From: Alkalibaculum bacchi
Lineage (GTDB): Bacteria; Bacillota; Clostridia; Eubacteriales; Alkalibacteraceae
DNA: 22,069 nt
Assembly (NCBI RefSeq): GCF_937875145.1
Contig: NZ_CALNCS010000056.1
Span: 1 to 22,069, forward strand
Direction of reading: 5' to 3'
In this document: positions 13,849 through 21,637 of the stretch, in pieces
Numbering within the stretch: the first letter of the stretch is position 1
Layout of the letters: every line of letters starts with the position of its first letter
Program-made: the position numbers and the translations under genes
The notes under the pieces: model-generated
Told to the model about the DNA's origin: nothing
What the model saw: the letters and a program-made list of their open reading frames with translations, nothing else
Database searches by the model: none

Positions 13849-14853
13849 TTAAATAGACTGTGTTTTTTGAATAGGATGTTCCTCTGCAAATTTTCGCCCA
13901 TAGGATTCTAGTTCGTCCATAACGATGGAATTATTCCATTCTCTATAGCACACTGCATTAGGAATAGAAGGGTAAAAGCGTCCTGCTGGGCAATAGGTAT
14001 CGATTGCGCGTCTTACTTCTGCTCTGATTTCTTCTTCTGTTATATTCTCAATATCGATTTTGGGCGCATCTATACCCCCAACCATGGCTAATTTTCCTTC
14101 TGTAATTCGTTGAATTTCTACGATGTCATTTTGAGCGATTACACCCTGCCATATATCTACACCAATTTCCACCATATCTTCTACAATAGGTTGGCATATA
14201 CAATCTGCATGGTGCATATAGATCATTCCACATTCGTGAATGACGTCAGCAATCTCCTTTTGAAGAGGTTTGATGATTTCTCGCCAAACAGAAGGTGGCA
14301 AAAATAAATTTTGTTTTGTACCCCAATCATCATGATAGAAAATAATATCTGGATGACATTCTTCGCCAATTTTTTTAATATAAGCTATTTTATGATCTGT
14401 AATCACTCTAAGCATAGCCTTCATTTCATCTGGATACTCAAGATAATTTATAAGGGCATTTTCCATTCCCATTAGGAAATGACTTCGCTCAAAGATCCCA
14501 ACAGGGCAAAAGAAACAGACTAATTTTTTTTCTCTATCAATAGAAGCTGCTTGATCTCTTACTTTTGAATAATCAAACGCATCTATTGAAGGCACGCTAA
14601 TCTGTTCTTCCCACTTTTCAATATCCTTAATTACAATATTTTCTGGAGTTAAATGAGGATGTGCCCCAGGAGCCCCTGGCAAAAACACTTTTACTGTTCC
14701 CCATGAGTCTATGTACTCTTTTCCGTCCTGAGGAATTAAAGCGTCTCTTTCCAAAAGAGGATCTATAATAAATTCGACTGCTGCCATTAAATCCCCATAA
14801 AAATCTGGTTGCTCCCCATTGTAAATTGCCATAGCATTTTCTCTTAAATTCAT
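13849..14853 (-). CDS. Uroporphyrinogen decarboxylase-family protein, probable methyltransferase
   Basis: This 334-residue URO-D-fold protein is closer to the corrinoid/CoM-type methyltransferase branch than to HemE. Typical segments are FYHDDWGTKQNLFLPPSVW (172-190), YMHHADCICQPIVEDM (212-227), the GGIDAPKID loop (259-267) and RRAIDTYCPAGRFYPSIPN (281-299). H214/H215, C218, C288 and C302 could supply a zinc site like that of MtaA/MtbA/MtgB enzymes, though which residues do so is not certain. Such proteins move methyl groups in O-demethylation or glycine-betaine pathways, working with a corrinoid protein. No corrinoid protein or activator is in this window, so the substrate is open. ATG has GGAGG nearby and no operon partner; the BFD-like gene upstream has its own terminator. 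Confidence 0.8.
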   Translation of the reverse strand: MNLRENAMAIYNGEQPDFYGDLMAAVEFIIDPLLERDALIPQDGKEYIDSWGTVKVFLPGAPGAHPHLTPENIVIKDIEKWEEQISVPSIDAFDYSKVRDQAASIDREKKLVCFFCPVGIFERSHFLMGMENALINYLEYPDEMKAMLRVITDHKIAYIKKIGEECHPDIIFYHDDWGTKQNLFLPPSVWREIIKPLQKEIADVIHECGMIYMHHADCICQPIVEDMVEIGVDIWQGVIAQNDIVEIQRITEGKLAMVGGIDAPKIDIENITEEEIRAEVRRAIDTYCPAGRFYPSIPNAVCYREWNNSIVMDELESYGRKFAEEHPIQKTQSI

Positions 14854-15088
14854 ACTGACCTCCTACTATTATTATTTACTCATATAAAATACATTCCATT
14901 GCAAATAAATGTCTTTTAAAGATTTGAACCACTATTGTACTATATGTATGATTTATTAAATCCTTAGCTTTATAATTTAATTGTACATAATTTTGCCATA
15001 TACGTCAATATAATTGTAATTCTTTTAATATTTTTAATCTTATTGAGATTAATAACAAATAGAATAGCAAAACTTTCTTAATACAAAA

Positions 15089-15117
15089 ACGAGGATAGAA
15101 AAGAATTCTATCCTCGT
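15089..15117 (-). terminator. Intrinsic terminator of BFD-like gene
   Basis: A perfect 12-bp stem (15089-15100 with 15106-15117) has a 5-nt loop. On the minus strand it is followed by a T-rich tail (TTTTTG). It lies 14 nt after the stop of the BFD-like gene and separates it from the methyltransferase-like gene. Confidence 0.9.
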
Positions 15118-15130
15118 AGTAAAATATACT

Positions 15131-15457
15131 TTAGTATCCTAATTCAATAATATTAGCGATTAACGCTTTACATCTGCCACAATCTTCACCAGTTCCAGCT
15201 TCTGTAACTTCTCCAACCTTATCAATTGTATCAGCGCCGTTTTTTACCGCATTGACTACAGCTTCTAAGGAAACTTCCTTACATCCACACACAGAAGATA
15301 ATACACCTTCTAATTCTGTTTTGCATCCTTCACATTCGCCACAGACGCCTGCTTTTTCTTTTACATCTTCTACTGTTCTTGCGCCTTCGCACATTGCTTT
15401 TCTTATTGATGAATAATCAACATTGTTGGCTATACATATCGTTCTATTACCTGCCAT
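15131..15457 (-). CDS. Tandem BFD-like [2Fe-2S]-binding protein
   Basis: This 108-residue protein is built of two copies of the bacterioferritin-associated ferredoxin (BFD) domain. The second (57-105) has the full set C57-x-C59 and C93-x2-C96. The first (8-48) has C8-I-A10, where the second cysteine of CxC is replaced by Ala, followed by C39-x2-C42-x2-C45. C23 or C45 might fill the gap. ATG 15457 is chosen because AGGAG lies 8 nt before it; the GTG 9 nt upstream would be too close to that site. It has a strong own promoter and terminator, so it is a single-gene unit. The role is probably electron transfer or iron-sulfur storage; partners are unknown. Confidence 0.85.
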   Translation of the reverse strand: MAGNRTICIANNVDYSSIRKAMCEGARTVEDVKEKAGVCGECEGCKTELEGVLSSVCGCKEVSLEAVVNAVKNGADTIDKVGEVTEAGTGEDCGRCKALIANIIELGY

Positions 15458-15489
15458 TTTATACACTCCTTTACTTATTCTAATGTATT

Positions 15490-15518
15490 ATTATAGGAAA
15501 AAATGATCATATAATCAA
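15490..15518 (-). promoter_or_regulatory. Sigma-A promoter of BFD-like gene
   Basis: On the minus strand TTGATT (15513-15518) and TATAAT (15490-15495) are spaced by exactly 17 nt, about 33 bp upstream of the start codon. The match to consensus is strong. Confidence 0.78.
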
Positions 15519-15540
15519 ATATAATCTTTTCATCTTTATT

Positions 15541-16146
15541 CTACTCTTTGTTTGTAGTCGAAAACTCCTCAGACAAATGCTCTTTGTTTAAACTTGGGAA
15601 GGTGAGGTTTTCTCCTTCTTTTCTTACGATATTTTCTCGAATATATAGGAATGTTTTTTCTTCTCCATGGTCTTTGAGCATAGTGAGCAATTTTCTAAGC
15701 AACTCACTAGATTCCTCGTGGATTATTAGATGAGCTTTTGTTCTTTCAAAATATGCTAAAGGATCACTATCTTGGTATGTCTCTGTTTTGTAAATTTTAT
15801 TTGCTGCCACCCGATCACAGAACATCTCTACAACATATTTTGTGGGCATTTTTATTGGTGAATAAGAATGATCTCCTCTTGCATTATAATCTGTCCAATA
15901 CTCAGGATGATGCTTGTTTCTTCCTTTATGATGGAGCCAAGCTGTGCTGTACCCTTTTTCTTCAATTTCCGCAGCATTAGGACTTCGATACCCTTGAAAA
16001 TACTTCGCCCCTATGGAAAACTCAGTCCAGGAATATTTTGATAAATCATGAAGAAATCCTTGCTTATACAGTCCAACGCGAAAGCAGTGTTTCATGACGA
16101 GCCATTTATGTCGAGTGATTGTACGAAAATGCTGTAACCATTTCAT
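15541..16146 (-). CDS. DUF5662 family protein
   Basis: This 201-residue soluble protein of unknown function matches the DUF5662 pattern common in Clostridia. His/Asp-rich motifs suggest a metal site: FLHDLSKYSWTEF (31-43, H33-D34 and K37) and WLHHKGRNKHHPEYW (70-84, H72, H73, H79, H80). The arrangement recalls HD-type phosphohydrolases, but the family has no established activity to my knowledge. ATG has GGAG 9 nt upstream. It lies 39 nt after the split MATE gene on the same strand and may be transcribed with it. Confidence 0.8.
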   Translation of the reverse strand: MKWLQHFRTITRHKWLVMKHCFRVGLYKQGFLHDLSKYSWTEFSIGAKYFQGYRSPNAAEIEEKGYSTAWLHHKGRNKHHPEYWTDYNARGDHSYSPIKMPTKYVVEMFCDRVAANKIYKTETYQDSDPLAYFERTKAHLIIHEESSELLRKLLTMLKDHGEEKTFLYIRENIVRKEGENLTFPSLNKEHLSEEFSTTNKE

Positions 16147-16185
16147 TTAATTTATCTCCATTTTTTAATATAAGTATACTATATA

Positions 16186-17558
16186 CTATGATTGATTTTC
16201 CTCTTTTATAGCTTCTTTTATTTCTAGTAAAACGTTCCTTCCAACAATCAATGCTACTACAAAGGAGAGCAAATCTGAAACAGGCTGACTAATTTGTACC
16301 CCTACTAGACCAAAGATTCTTGGTAAAATCAATATAGATGGTATAAAAAACAATCCTTGTCTTGATATAGACACAAGGGTTGCCTCTTTGGCCTTGCCGA
16401 TTGTTTGCACTAGCATATTCGTCATGATAATCCACGCTGATAGTGGCAAAGTTAAACACTGTAACCTAAGAGCTAATGAACCAATAGAAATAACCTCTAA
16501 ATCCTCTTTTCGAAATACAGTGATAATAGAAGGTGATGTGATCAATCCTATAAGTCCTAGTAAACTCAGTACAGTTATGGACAGCTTTACTGTAAACCAA
16601 AAGGCCTTTAATACTCTGTCATAGTGTTTAGCGCCATAGTTAAACCCGCACACAGGTTGAAACCCTTGCCCAAGACCGAGCATAACAGAAATTGCAAAAT
16701 GGATAACTCGACCCACAATGGTCATAGCAGCTATGGCTGCGTCCCCATAAAAGCCTGCACTAAAGTTTAGGAAAATCATAGCCACACTACCTAAGGCCTG
16801 CCTGTAAAAGGATGGCAAGCCGCCACGAAGGATTTCCTTATACATTACCCACTTTGGTGTAAAATCAGAGAATTTGATTTTAATATTTCCACCAATACTT
16901 GAATTGTATACGAGGATACAAAAACTGATAAACTGACTTATTACAGTAGCTAATGCTGCACCACCTGTGCCCATGTTAAACTTAAAAATTAATATAGGGT
17001 CTAGTATTACATTTATAATACCACCTGTTGTAATGCCAATCATGGAATAAAAAGCGCTTCCTTGAAAACGAAGAGTTCCATTAGTACAAAAGAAGTAATC
17101 ATAAAAGGCATTCCTAATAAAATGTACTGTATATAATCTTTCGCGTAGGGAGCGATGGTCTCTGTAGCACCAAGCATGTAAACTAAGGGATCTAATAGTA
17201 AAATGCCTATTATAGCTAGGATCACTCCTACAATTAATGCAGTAAAAAATCCTGTTGCCAGTACTTTTGAGGAATACTCACGGTCCTTTTGACCTAATAA
17301 TCTAGATATGTAATTTCCTGAGCCCATACCTAAAGTAAAACCAATTGCCTGAATGATCATCATCAAAGGAAAAGCCACTCCAACTGCGCCTGAGGCACTT
17401 GTGCTAATCTGACTGACAAAGAATGTATCGGCCATATTGTATATAGATGATGTCAACATGCTGATTATAGTAGGAACGGCCAAAGATAAAACTAATTTAT
17501 TAATAGGTGTTTCCGTCATCTTCTTGAATTTTTCATCTGCTGTCATTACTTTTTTCAA
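16186..17558 (-). pseudogene. MATE-family efflux transporter split by a frameshift
   Basis: Two frames together make one ~457-residue MATE exporter. The first (from TTG 17558, residues ~1-165) has NKLVLSLAVPTIISMLTSS and DTFFVSQI and runs out of frame to a stop at 17040. The second is open to 16186 and contains GGIINVILDPILIFKFNMG, GFQPVCGFNYGA and the C-terminal half. Homology in the second frame starts upstream of its first ATG, with LRFQGSAFYS, which in the intact protein follows the first half directly. One base is missing near 17081-17084 (GTACTAATGG would read in frame with one more base after CT). The ATGA overlap at 17040-17043 is therefore fortuitous. A sequencing error could produce the same picture. 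MATE proteins export cationic drugs or metabolites using ion gradients. Confidence 0.85.
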
Positions 17559-17595
17559 TTTACTACCACTTTCTAAATGATATTCTTACTTTTCT

Positions 17596-17625
17596 ATTCT
17601 ATCATATTTTAGTAAATAACCACAA
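17596..17625 (-). promoter_or_regulatory. Possible promoter of the MATE/DUF5662 genes
   Basis: On the minus strand TTGTGG (17620-17625) and TAGAAT (17596-17601) are spaced by 18 nt, ~38 bp upstream of the TTG start. Consensus match is moderate. Confidence 0.4.
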
Positions 17626-17870
17626 ATCAGTAGGACTGTTCAAAATCAAGCTGTAGTCAGGATTTAGTAAACTTCTACCTTTAAATTTAAGTAAACTTTT
17701 CCAAACAAGAGTTATAATCGTGCGAATTATAGTGTAATAAAGCGATTATCAAAATTATTACAAGGGGAGTTTTATGTTTCATTTAAAAGGCAATCTACTT
17801 ATAGATTCTTTATTATTCTTTTAGGTATTATTTCATTATTAAATAGTATTAGATTAGTAGATCATACTTC

Positions 17871-18099
17871 CTACACTATTTTTACAAACTCTGTAAATTC
17901 CTTCAGGGTATATGCTTCATCCTTGGTCATTTTTTGACAGATTTTTATCATTTAGCAAATAATAATAAAAGAATTTTTTTGTAAAACATTCTATTTTTAT
18001 CCTATTCATATTAAATCTTCTTTTATCTCCTCCTTCAATTTGAGTATTAGATGTTACTATACTAAATATGAAGTCCTTGTCCAATTTAAAGGATTTCAT
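17871..18099 (-). pseudogene. Small hypothetical protein gene with a homopolymer frameshift
   Basis: An ATG at 18099 with AGGAAG five bases upstream opens a 60-codon frame (MKSFKLDKDFIFSIVTSNTQ, then a basic, aromatic-rich part) that ends early at TGA 17917. Just before the end is a run of six A on the coding strand (17930-17935). With one A fewer, the frame would continue through MTKDEAYTLKEFTEFVKIV to a stop at 17871-17873, giving ~75 residues. The extension is typical amphipathic protein sequence, so the present gene is probably a one-base insertion mutant. No known family was recognised. Confidence 0.4.
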
Positions 18100-18289
18100 A
18101 AATTCTTCCTAGTATCAAACAACAGATGGTTAATCAATTACTAAACGATCTCTTAATCTTTGTCTAATATTGTTACATGTTTGCTTTCTGCTTTTAATAT
18201 TCGACTATTATTAATTTATTCTACTTGAATAAAATAGTGCTATTAACAATTGAATCCAATCATATTGCTTGTTATATAATTACCATAGC

Positions 18290-18317
18290 TTGTACTAATC
18301 TCTTAATTTGGTATAAT
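18290..18317 (+). promoter_or_regulatory. Sigma-A promoter of nitroreductase gene
   Basis: TTGTAC (18290-18295) and TATAAT (18312-18317) are 16 nt apart. The implied 5' leader is about 125 nt long, in which no clear riboswitch was recognised. Confidence 0.65.
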
Positions 18318-18449
18318 TAGAGTATAATTTTATATATTGGTTTATCGACATGGCTAAATGGCTTTACATACAGGAATTTATTATATAATCTATTATTGTC
18401 ATAACCAAATAATAATTTAGGGATACCATCTTTAGGGGGTAATGTAATC

Positions 18450-18992
18450 ATGAAAGATTTTTTAAGGCGAAGAGGCGTTAAAAAGTACAGGGACCAAGTT
18501 ATCGAACAAGAAGTATTAGATACCATCCTTGAAAACGCTTTAATCGCTCCTACTTCTACTAGCAGAAAATTATGTGAATTTATTGTAATAACCGACAGGG
18601 AAATCTTAAAACAGCTATCTGCATGTAGAGATCAGCGTTCTCAATTCTTAGCAGATGCGCCTGCCGCTATTGTAGTCCTTTCAGAAACAGAAGTATCAGA
18701 TGTGTGGATTGAAGATTTAACCATCGCAGCTTATACTATTCAATTGACGGCTTACGATGAAGGCCTTGGTACTTGTTGGACTCAAATTCGAAATCGCAAA
18801 AGAGGTAATCACGAATCTGCAGAAGATTATATCAAAACGACCCTTAATATACCTGACAATTACGAAGTTGAGTGTATTGTCTCTATAGGGTATAGTGATG
18901 AAGAAAAAAAGCCTTATATCAGACTAGATTCCGATTGTGAACGAATACATAATAATATGTATCATGAACATCAGAAATGGCATAATCCCTAA
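18450..18992 (+). CDS. Nitroreductase-family FMN-dependent oxidoreductase
   Basis: This 180-residue flavoprotein of the nitroreductase superfamily has an N-terminal FLRRRGVKKYRD motif (4-15), which supplies FMN phosphate-binding arginines. ALIAPTSTSRKLCEFIVITD (30-49) follows, and the C-terminal EGLGTCWTQI (104-113) is a usual FMN-binding segment. Proteins of this size act as homodimers with NAD(P)H and reduce nitro-compounds, quinones or enones; the natural substrate is not evident. A good ribosome binding site (AGGGGG) precedes the ATG by about 9 nt. It has its own promoter and a strong terminator, so it is a single-gene unit. Confidence 0.9.
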   Translation: MKDFLRRRGVKKYRDQVIEQEVLDTILENALIAPTSTSRKLCEFIVITDREILKQLSACRDQRSQFLADAPAAIVVLSETEVSDVWIEDLTIAAYTIQLTAYDEGLGTCWTQIRNRKRGNHESAEDYIKTTLNIPDNYEVECIVSIGYSDEEKKPYIRLDSDCERIHNNMYHEHQKWHNP

Positions 18993-19071
18993 TATCTAAT
19001 AAAACCTTTAGGATACCAATGATAACTATTACATTTGATTTGTTACATTTGAACAAAACTTGATTAATAAC

Positions 19072-19103
19072 AAAAAGAAGAGGTAGATGAACCTCTTCTT
19101 TTT
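19072..19103. terminator. Bidirectional terminator between nitroreductase and MFS genes
   Basis: A perfect 13-bp stem (19072-19084 with 19091-19103) has a 6-nt loop, with A-run and T-run ends. It ends the nitroreductase transcript and can also stop the convergent MFS transcript, 145 nt beyond its stop codon. Confidence 0.9.
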
Positions 19104-19247
19104 GGGTTGGATGGACGTGGTGTGCCCTTTGGGCAATTATAAACTTAGAATTATTTTTAGCCTTTAAAGAAGTATAGTGAAATTTTTCGCTCTGCCATAC
19201 TAATTCTTATCTTCTATAAAGTCACCTACGATGATTAAAGATTTTAC

Positions 19248-20477
19248 TTAGAACTTAAAGCTCTTAGAAGGCGAGTTCCCCGCTTCTATTAAAGCCTTAT
19301 TTTTGATCATAAAAATAGTTTGGAAACTTAGTAAAGCACCTGTAATAATTAGGAGCCACCCTATGTCTATAATATCCGCGGCTGGACCGAATAAAAGCAT
19401 GCCCATAGGCATTACGGAACTAGATATCATTGATAATACACCAAAAACTCTGCCTAAATAATCAGGATCTACCTTTTCTTGCAATAATACTATAGCTGGT
19501 GTGTTAAAGATTGGCATTACTACACCTATTAGCATAGTAAATAAAAGATACAGTACAAAATTAGGTGCTATACCTATTAATAATGTAAAAAGTCCTGAAA
19601 TGAAGCAAGAAAAAACCATAGAGTGTACTCTGTTTTTAAACCCACCCCAGGTGGTCATAAGTATTCCCCCAAGAATCATGCCTATAGAGAAGGCAATTTC
19701 AATAGCAGTTAGTCTCCATACATCTTGCCCAAATCGACGTGTTACTTGTAATGGTAGCAAAAAAGCGACTGGTGTTACTAAAAATAGGTATATGGCATCG
19801 TAAGTAAAGAAACTTTTTACATATTTATTATGTTGAATATACGTAAATCCCCTGCCCAAATCTTTAAAATAATCTACCTTTGCACCTTTATCTATCTTTT
19901 TGTGAGGAGGGACTTTTAAGCACCAAATCAAAATCCCTATGGCGGTGATAGCGGTGATAATGTCTATTAAGAATATGACCTCTATAGTTGCTAATGTCAA
20001 CAAAACTCCACTTATCACCGGTGAAAGAAGAAAAATTATGGACTGTATGCTTCCATTTATGCCATTCACCCTCATAAGGTGTTCTTCAGGTACTAGCTGT
20101 GGAATAAAGGCGTTAACCGCTGGCGTTTGTATTGCTGTTCCTAGTGCCCGTATCCCCAATACCATAAATAATAATCCTAAAGATTCCTTTCCTGAATAAA
20201 AGAACAAGGCCATAATAAAAGTAACTCCTGCAATTAATCCATCAGAGATCGCTATTAATTTCTTTCTGTCATATTGATCTGCCCATACTCCTGCAAATGG
20301 CGATAAGAAGAATGTAGGCAGAAATCCGCAGATAATCGATATAGTCATCATAACCCCTGACTGAGTATTCAGAGTGATATACCACATAATTGCGTATTGG
20401 ACTAGAGATGAACCAAAAAGAGAAATAGACTGACTTATTACAAATAAAATAATATTTCTTTTCCAGTTCGTATTCAC
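19248..20477 (-). CDS. MFS transporter, EntS/MefA-like exporter
   Basis: This is a 409-residue, 12-helix major facilitator of the MFS_3 group (macrolide- or enterobactin-exporter-like). The loop 2-3 signature reads GVWADQYDRKKLI (63-75), with the acidic residue D67 and basic R71-K73. Further family segments are RALGTAIQTPAVNAFIPQLV (110-129) and the late YLGRVFGVLSMISSS. The start is GTG 20477, with GGGGGA at good spacing. Its role is export of drugs or small metabolites; the substrate is not deducible. It is divergent from the CAP-protein gene and convergent with the nitroreductase gene, and likely a single-gene unit. Confidence 0.9.
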   Translation of the reverse strand: MNTNWKRNIILFVISQSISLFGSSLVQYAIMWYITLNTQSGVMMTISIICGFLPTFFLSPFAGVWADQYDRKKLIAISDGLIAGVTFIMALFFYSGKESLGLLFMVLGIRALGTAIQTPAVNAFIPQLVPEEHLMRVNGINGSIQSIIFLLSPVISGVLLTLATIEVIFLIDIITAITAIGILIWCLKVPPHKKIDKGAKVDYFKDLGRGFTYIQHNKYVKSFFTYDAIYLFLVTPVAFLLPLQVTRRFGQDVWRLTAIEIAFSIGMILGGILMTTWGGFKNRVHSMVFSCFISGLFTLLIGIAPNFVLYLLFTMLIGVVMPIFNTPAIVLLQEKVDPDYLGRVFGVLSMISSSVMPMGMLLFGPAADIIDIGWLLIITGALLSFQTIFMIKNKALIEAGNSPSKSFKF

Positions 20478-20542
20478 GTATCTTCCCCCTTATTTTTGCT
20501 ATGTTTAGCAATTACGTCTATGAATTTTTCAAACATCTTTTC

Positions 20543-20564
20543 ATTATACAATAAATGACTCATT
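20543..20564 (-). promoter_or_regulatory. MFS gene promoter with embedded palindrome
   Basis: A minus-strand TATAAT at 20543-20548, preceded by TG, is a likely -10 for the MFS gene, but no good -35 is present. The spacer holds AATGACTCATT (20554-20564), an 11-bp palindrome, where a repressor or activator could bind. Confidence 0.4.
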
Positions 20565-20620
20565 ATTTATACAAAATCAAATATTAAGTATATTTCAATA
20601 TATCTGCCACCATTTACCAC

Positions 20621-20649
20621 TTGAATTACATCATAATTGTAACTATAAT
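20621..20649 (+). promoter_or_regulatory. Sigma-A promoter of CAP-domain gene
   Basis: TTGAAT (20621-20626) and consensus TATAAT (20644-20649) are spaced by exactly 17 nt, leaving a short leader before the ATG at 20687. Confidence 0.82.
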
Positions 20650-20686
20650 GTATACAAGATGTAACAAACAAAAGGAGGAAGTACAA

Positions 20687-21475
20687 ATGAATAAACTTAG
20701 AAAAGCTGTTACAATAGGACTGGTATTAGCTACAATGATTCCAAGTAGCGTAGGAGCAGCTACAGTCACAAAGTGCCCAGATAATAATGTCAATAATAGA
20801 TATTCTTTCAATAATATATTAAAAAGAGAGGATATTCAAAAGTACATAGCGTCTATAATAAATGCAAAAAATGGTTCAAAACAAGATACTGCTCCAAAAC
20901 AGGATACTGTTGAAGGTCAAAAAGAAGCACCAACTACAAATACAAAGAATACAGAAGACAAGAAAGATGTAACTCCAACAACGCCAAGTAAAACAGAAGA
21001 GAAAAAGGATACAAGTCCTACAGCACCAAGTAAAACAGAAGACAAAAAAGATACCACAGAGCAAAATCAAGCACCTAAACAAAATAGTTCACTAAATGCA
21101 TTTGAACAGGAAGTAATCCATCTTACAAATCAAGAAAGACAAAAAAATGGTTTAGCACCATTTAAAGCGAATATTGAATTATCAAGTGTAGCAAGAGCGA
21201 AATCTCAAGACATGATTGACAAAAACTACTTTGACCATCAGTCACCTACATATGGTTCACCATTTGACATGATGAAAAGCTTTGGAATCAGCTATAGAAC
21301 AGCTGGTGAAAACATAGCAAAAGGTCAAAAAACAGCGCAACAAGTAGTAAATGGTTGGATGAATTCTGAAGGGCATAGAAAAAACATCTTAAACCCTAAT
21401 TTTACCGAAATAGGTGTTGGTTACGCTGTAAGCCCTAGTGGAACAGCTCACTGGACACAAATGTTTATAGGATAA
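20687..21475 (+). CDS. Secreted CAP/SCP-domain protein, YkwD-like
   Basis: This is a 262-residue secreted protein. The start at 20687 is chosen because AAAGGAGG sits 7 nt upstream; an earlier in-frame ATG at 20621 would overlap the promoter. Residues 1-25 form a signal peptide (basic KLRK, hydrophobic core, cleavage near VGA-A). Residues ~62-135 are a Lys/Glu/Thr/Pro-rich linker with three ~14-residue repeats. The CAP (PF00188) domain occupies ~138-262, with catalytic-type residues H184 in FDHQSP, E208 in AGENIAKG, and H230 in SEGHRKNIL. Bacterial CAP proteins such as YkwD are associated with the envelope or spore coat; their biochemical activity is poorly defined. No LPXTG anchor is seen. 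Confidence 0.92.
   Translation: MNKLRKAVTIGLVLATMIPSSVGAATVTKCPDNNVNNRYSFNNILKREDIQKYIASIINAKNGSKQDTAPKQDTVEGQKEAPTTNTKNTEDKKDVTPTTPSKTEEKKDTSPTAPSKTEDKKDTTEQNQAPKQNSSLNAFEQEVIHLTNQERQKNGLAPFKANIELSSVARAKSQDMIDKNYFDHQSPTYGSPFDMMKSFGISYRTAGENIAKGQKTAQQVVNGWMNSEGHRKNILNPNFTEIGVGYAVSPSGTAHWTQMFIG
20951..21076 (+). repeat. In-frame tandem repeats in CAP-protein linker
   Basis: Three copies of a ~14-codon unit encode TEDKKDVTPTTPSK, TEEKKDTSPTAPSK and TEDKKDTTEQNQAPK. They form a charged, Pro/Thr-rich stalk between signal peptide and CAP domain. Copy number probably varies between strains. Confidence 0.8.
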
Positions 21476-21580
21476 TAATAGTCACTAGCTTTAGGGGCTT
21501 TCTTTGGGATCAATTTGCAACACTAAGTAAATAATGATTGCTTGAATAGAAAATAGAATTTTCTAAGTATAGTATAGTAT

Positions 21581-21610
21581 AAAAGGCCTCCTAAATTCAG
21601 GAGGCTTTTT
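21581..21610. terminator. Intrinsic terminator between CAP and permease genes
   Basis: GCCTCCT (21586-21592) and AGGAGGC (21599-21605) form the stem, with T-run 21606-21610 and A-run 21581-21584 outside it. It can terminate the CAP gene and the convergent permease gene. A weaker fold (AGC...GGCT, 21488-21501) closer to the CAP stop is not convincing. Confidence 0.85.
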
Positions 21611-21637
21611 ATAGCTAAAGTATATGATTTTTTTATC

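Larger units (their letters stand above)
17559..18449. other. 891-bp mostly non-coding stretch with decayed frames
   Basis: There is no intact gene of normal size. Plus-strand 17747-17860 can be read as a frame with RQSTYRFFIILLGIISLLN, like the first helix of an ABC-2-type permease, but it lacks a start in frame. A ribosome-binding-site-like AAGGGGAG precedes an ATG at 17774 that yields only 16 codons. A broken minus-strand ORF lies at 17871-18099. ATAATCG and CGATTAT at about 17714-17750 are inverted copies. The 3' part (18230-18449) holds the promoter and leader of the nitroreductase gene. Confidence 0.4.

Noticed and set aside
17040..17043. ATGA overlap read as two translationally coupled membrane proteins
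   Set aside because: Homology in the second frame begins upstream of the ATG and both halves together make one MATE protein, so it is a frameshift.
19123..19135. TGCCC-TTT-GGGCA palindrome near the nitroreductase terminator
   Set aside because: Short arms, no relation to a promoter, and a better terminator lies just upstream.
20621..20686. Upstream extension of the CAP protein by 22 residues from an earlier ATG
   Set aside because: It overlaps the -35/-10 promoter and lacks a ribosome binding site, while the ATG at 20687 has AAAGGAGG and starts a proper signal peptide.
20876..21082. Cys/Phe-rich minus-strand frame across the CAP linker
   Set aside because: It is the antisense image of the Lys/Glu/Thr repeats of the CAP protein.
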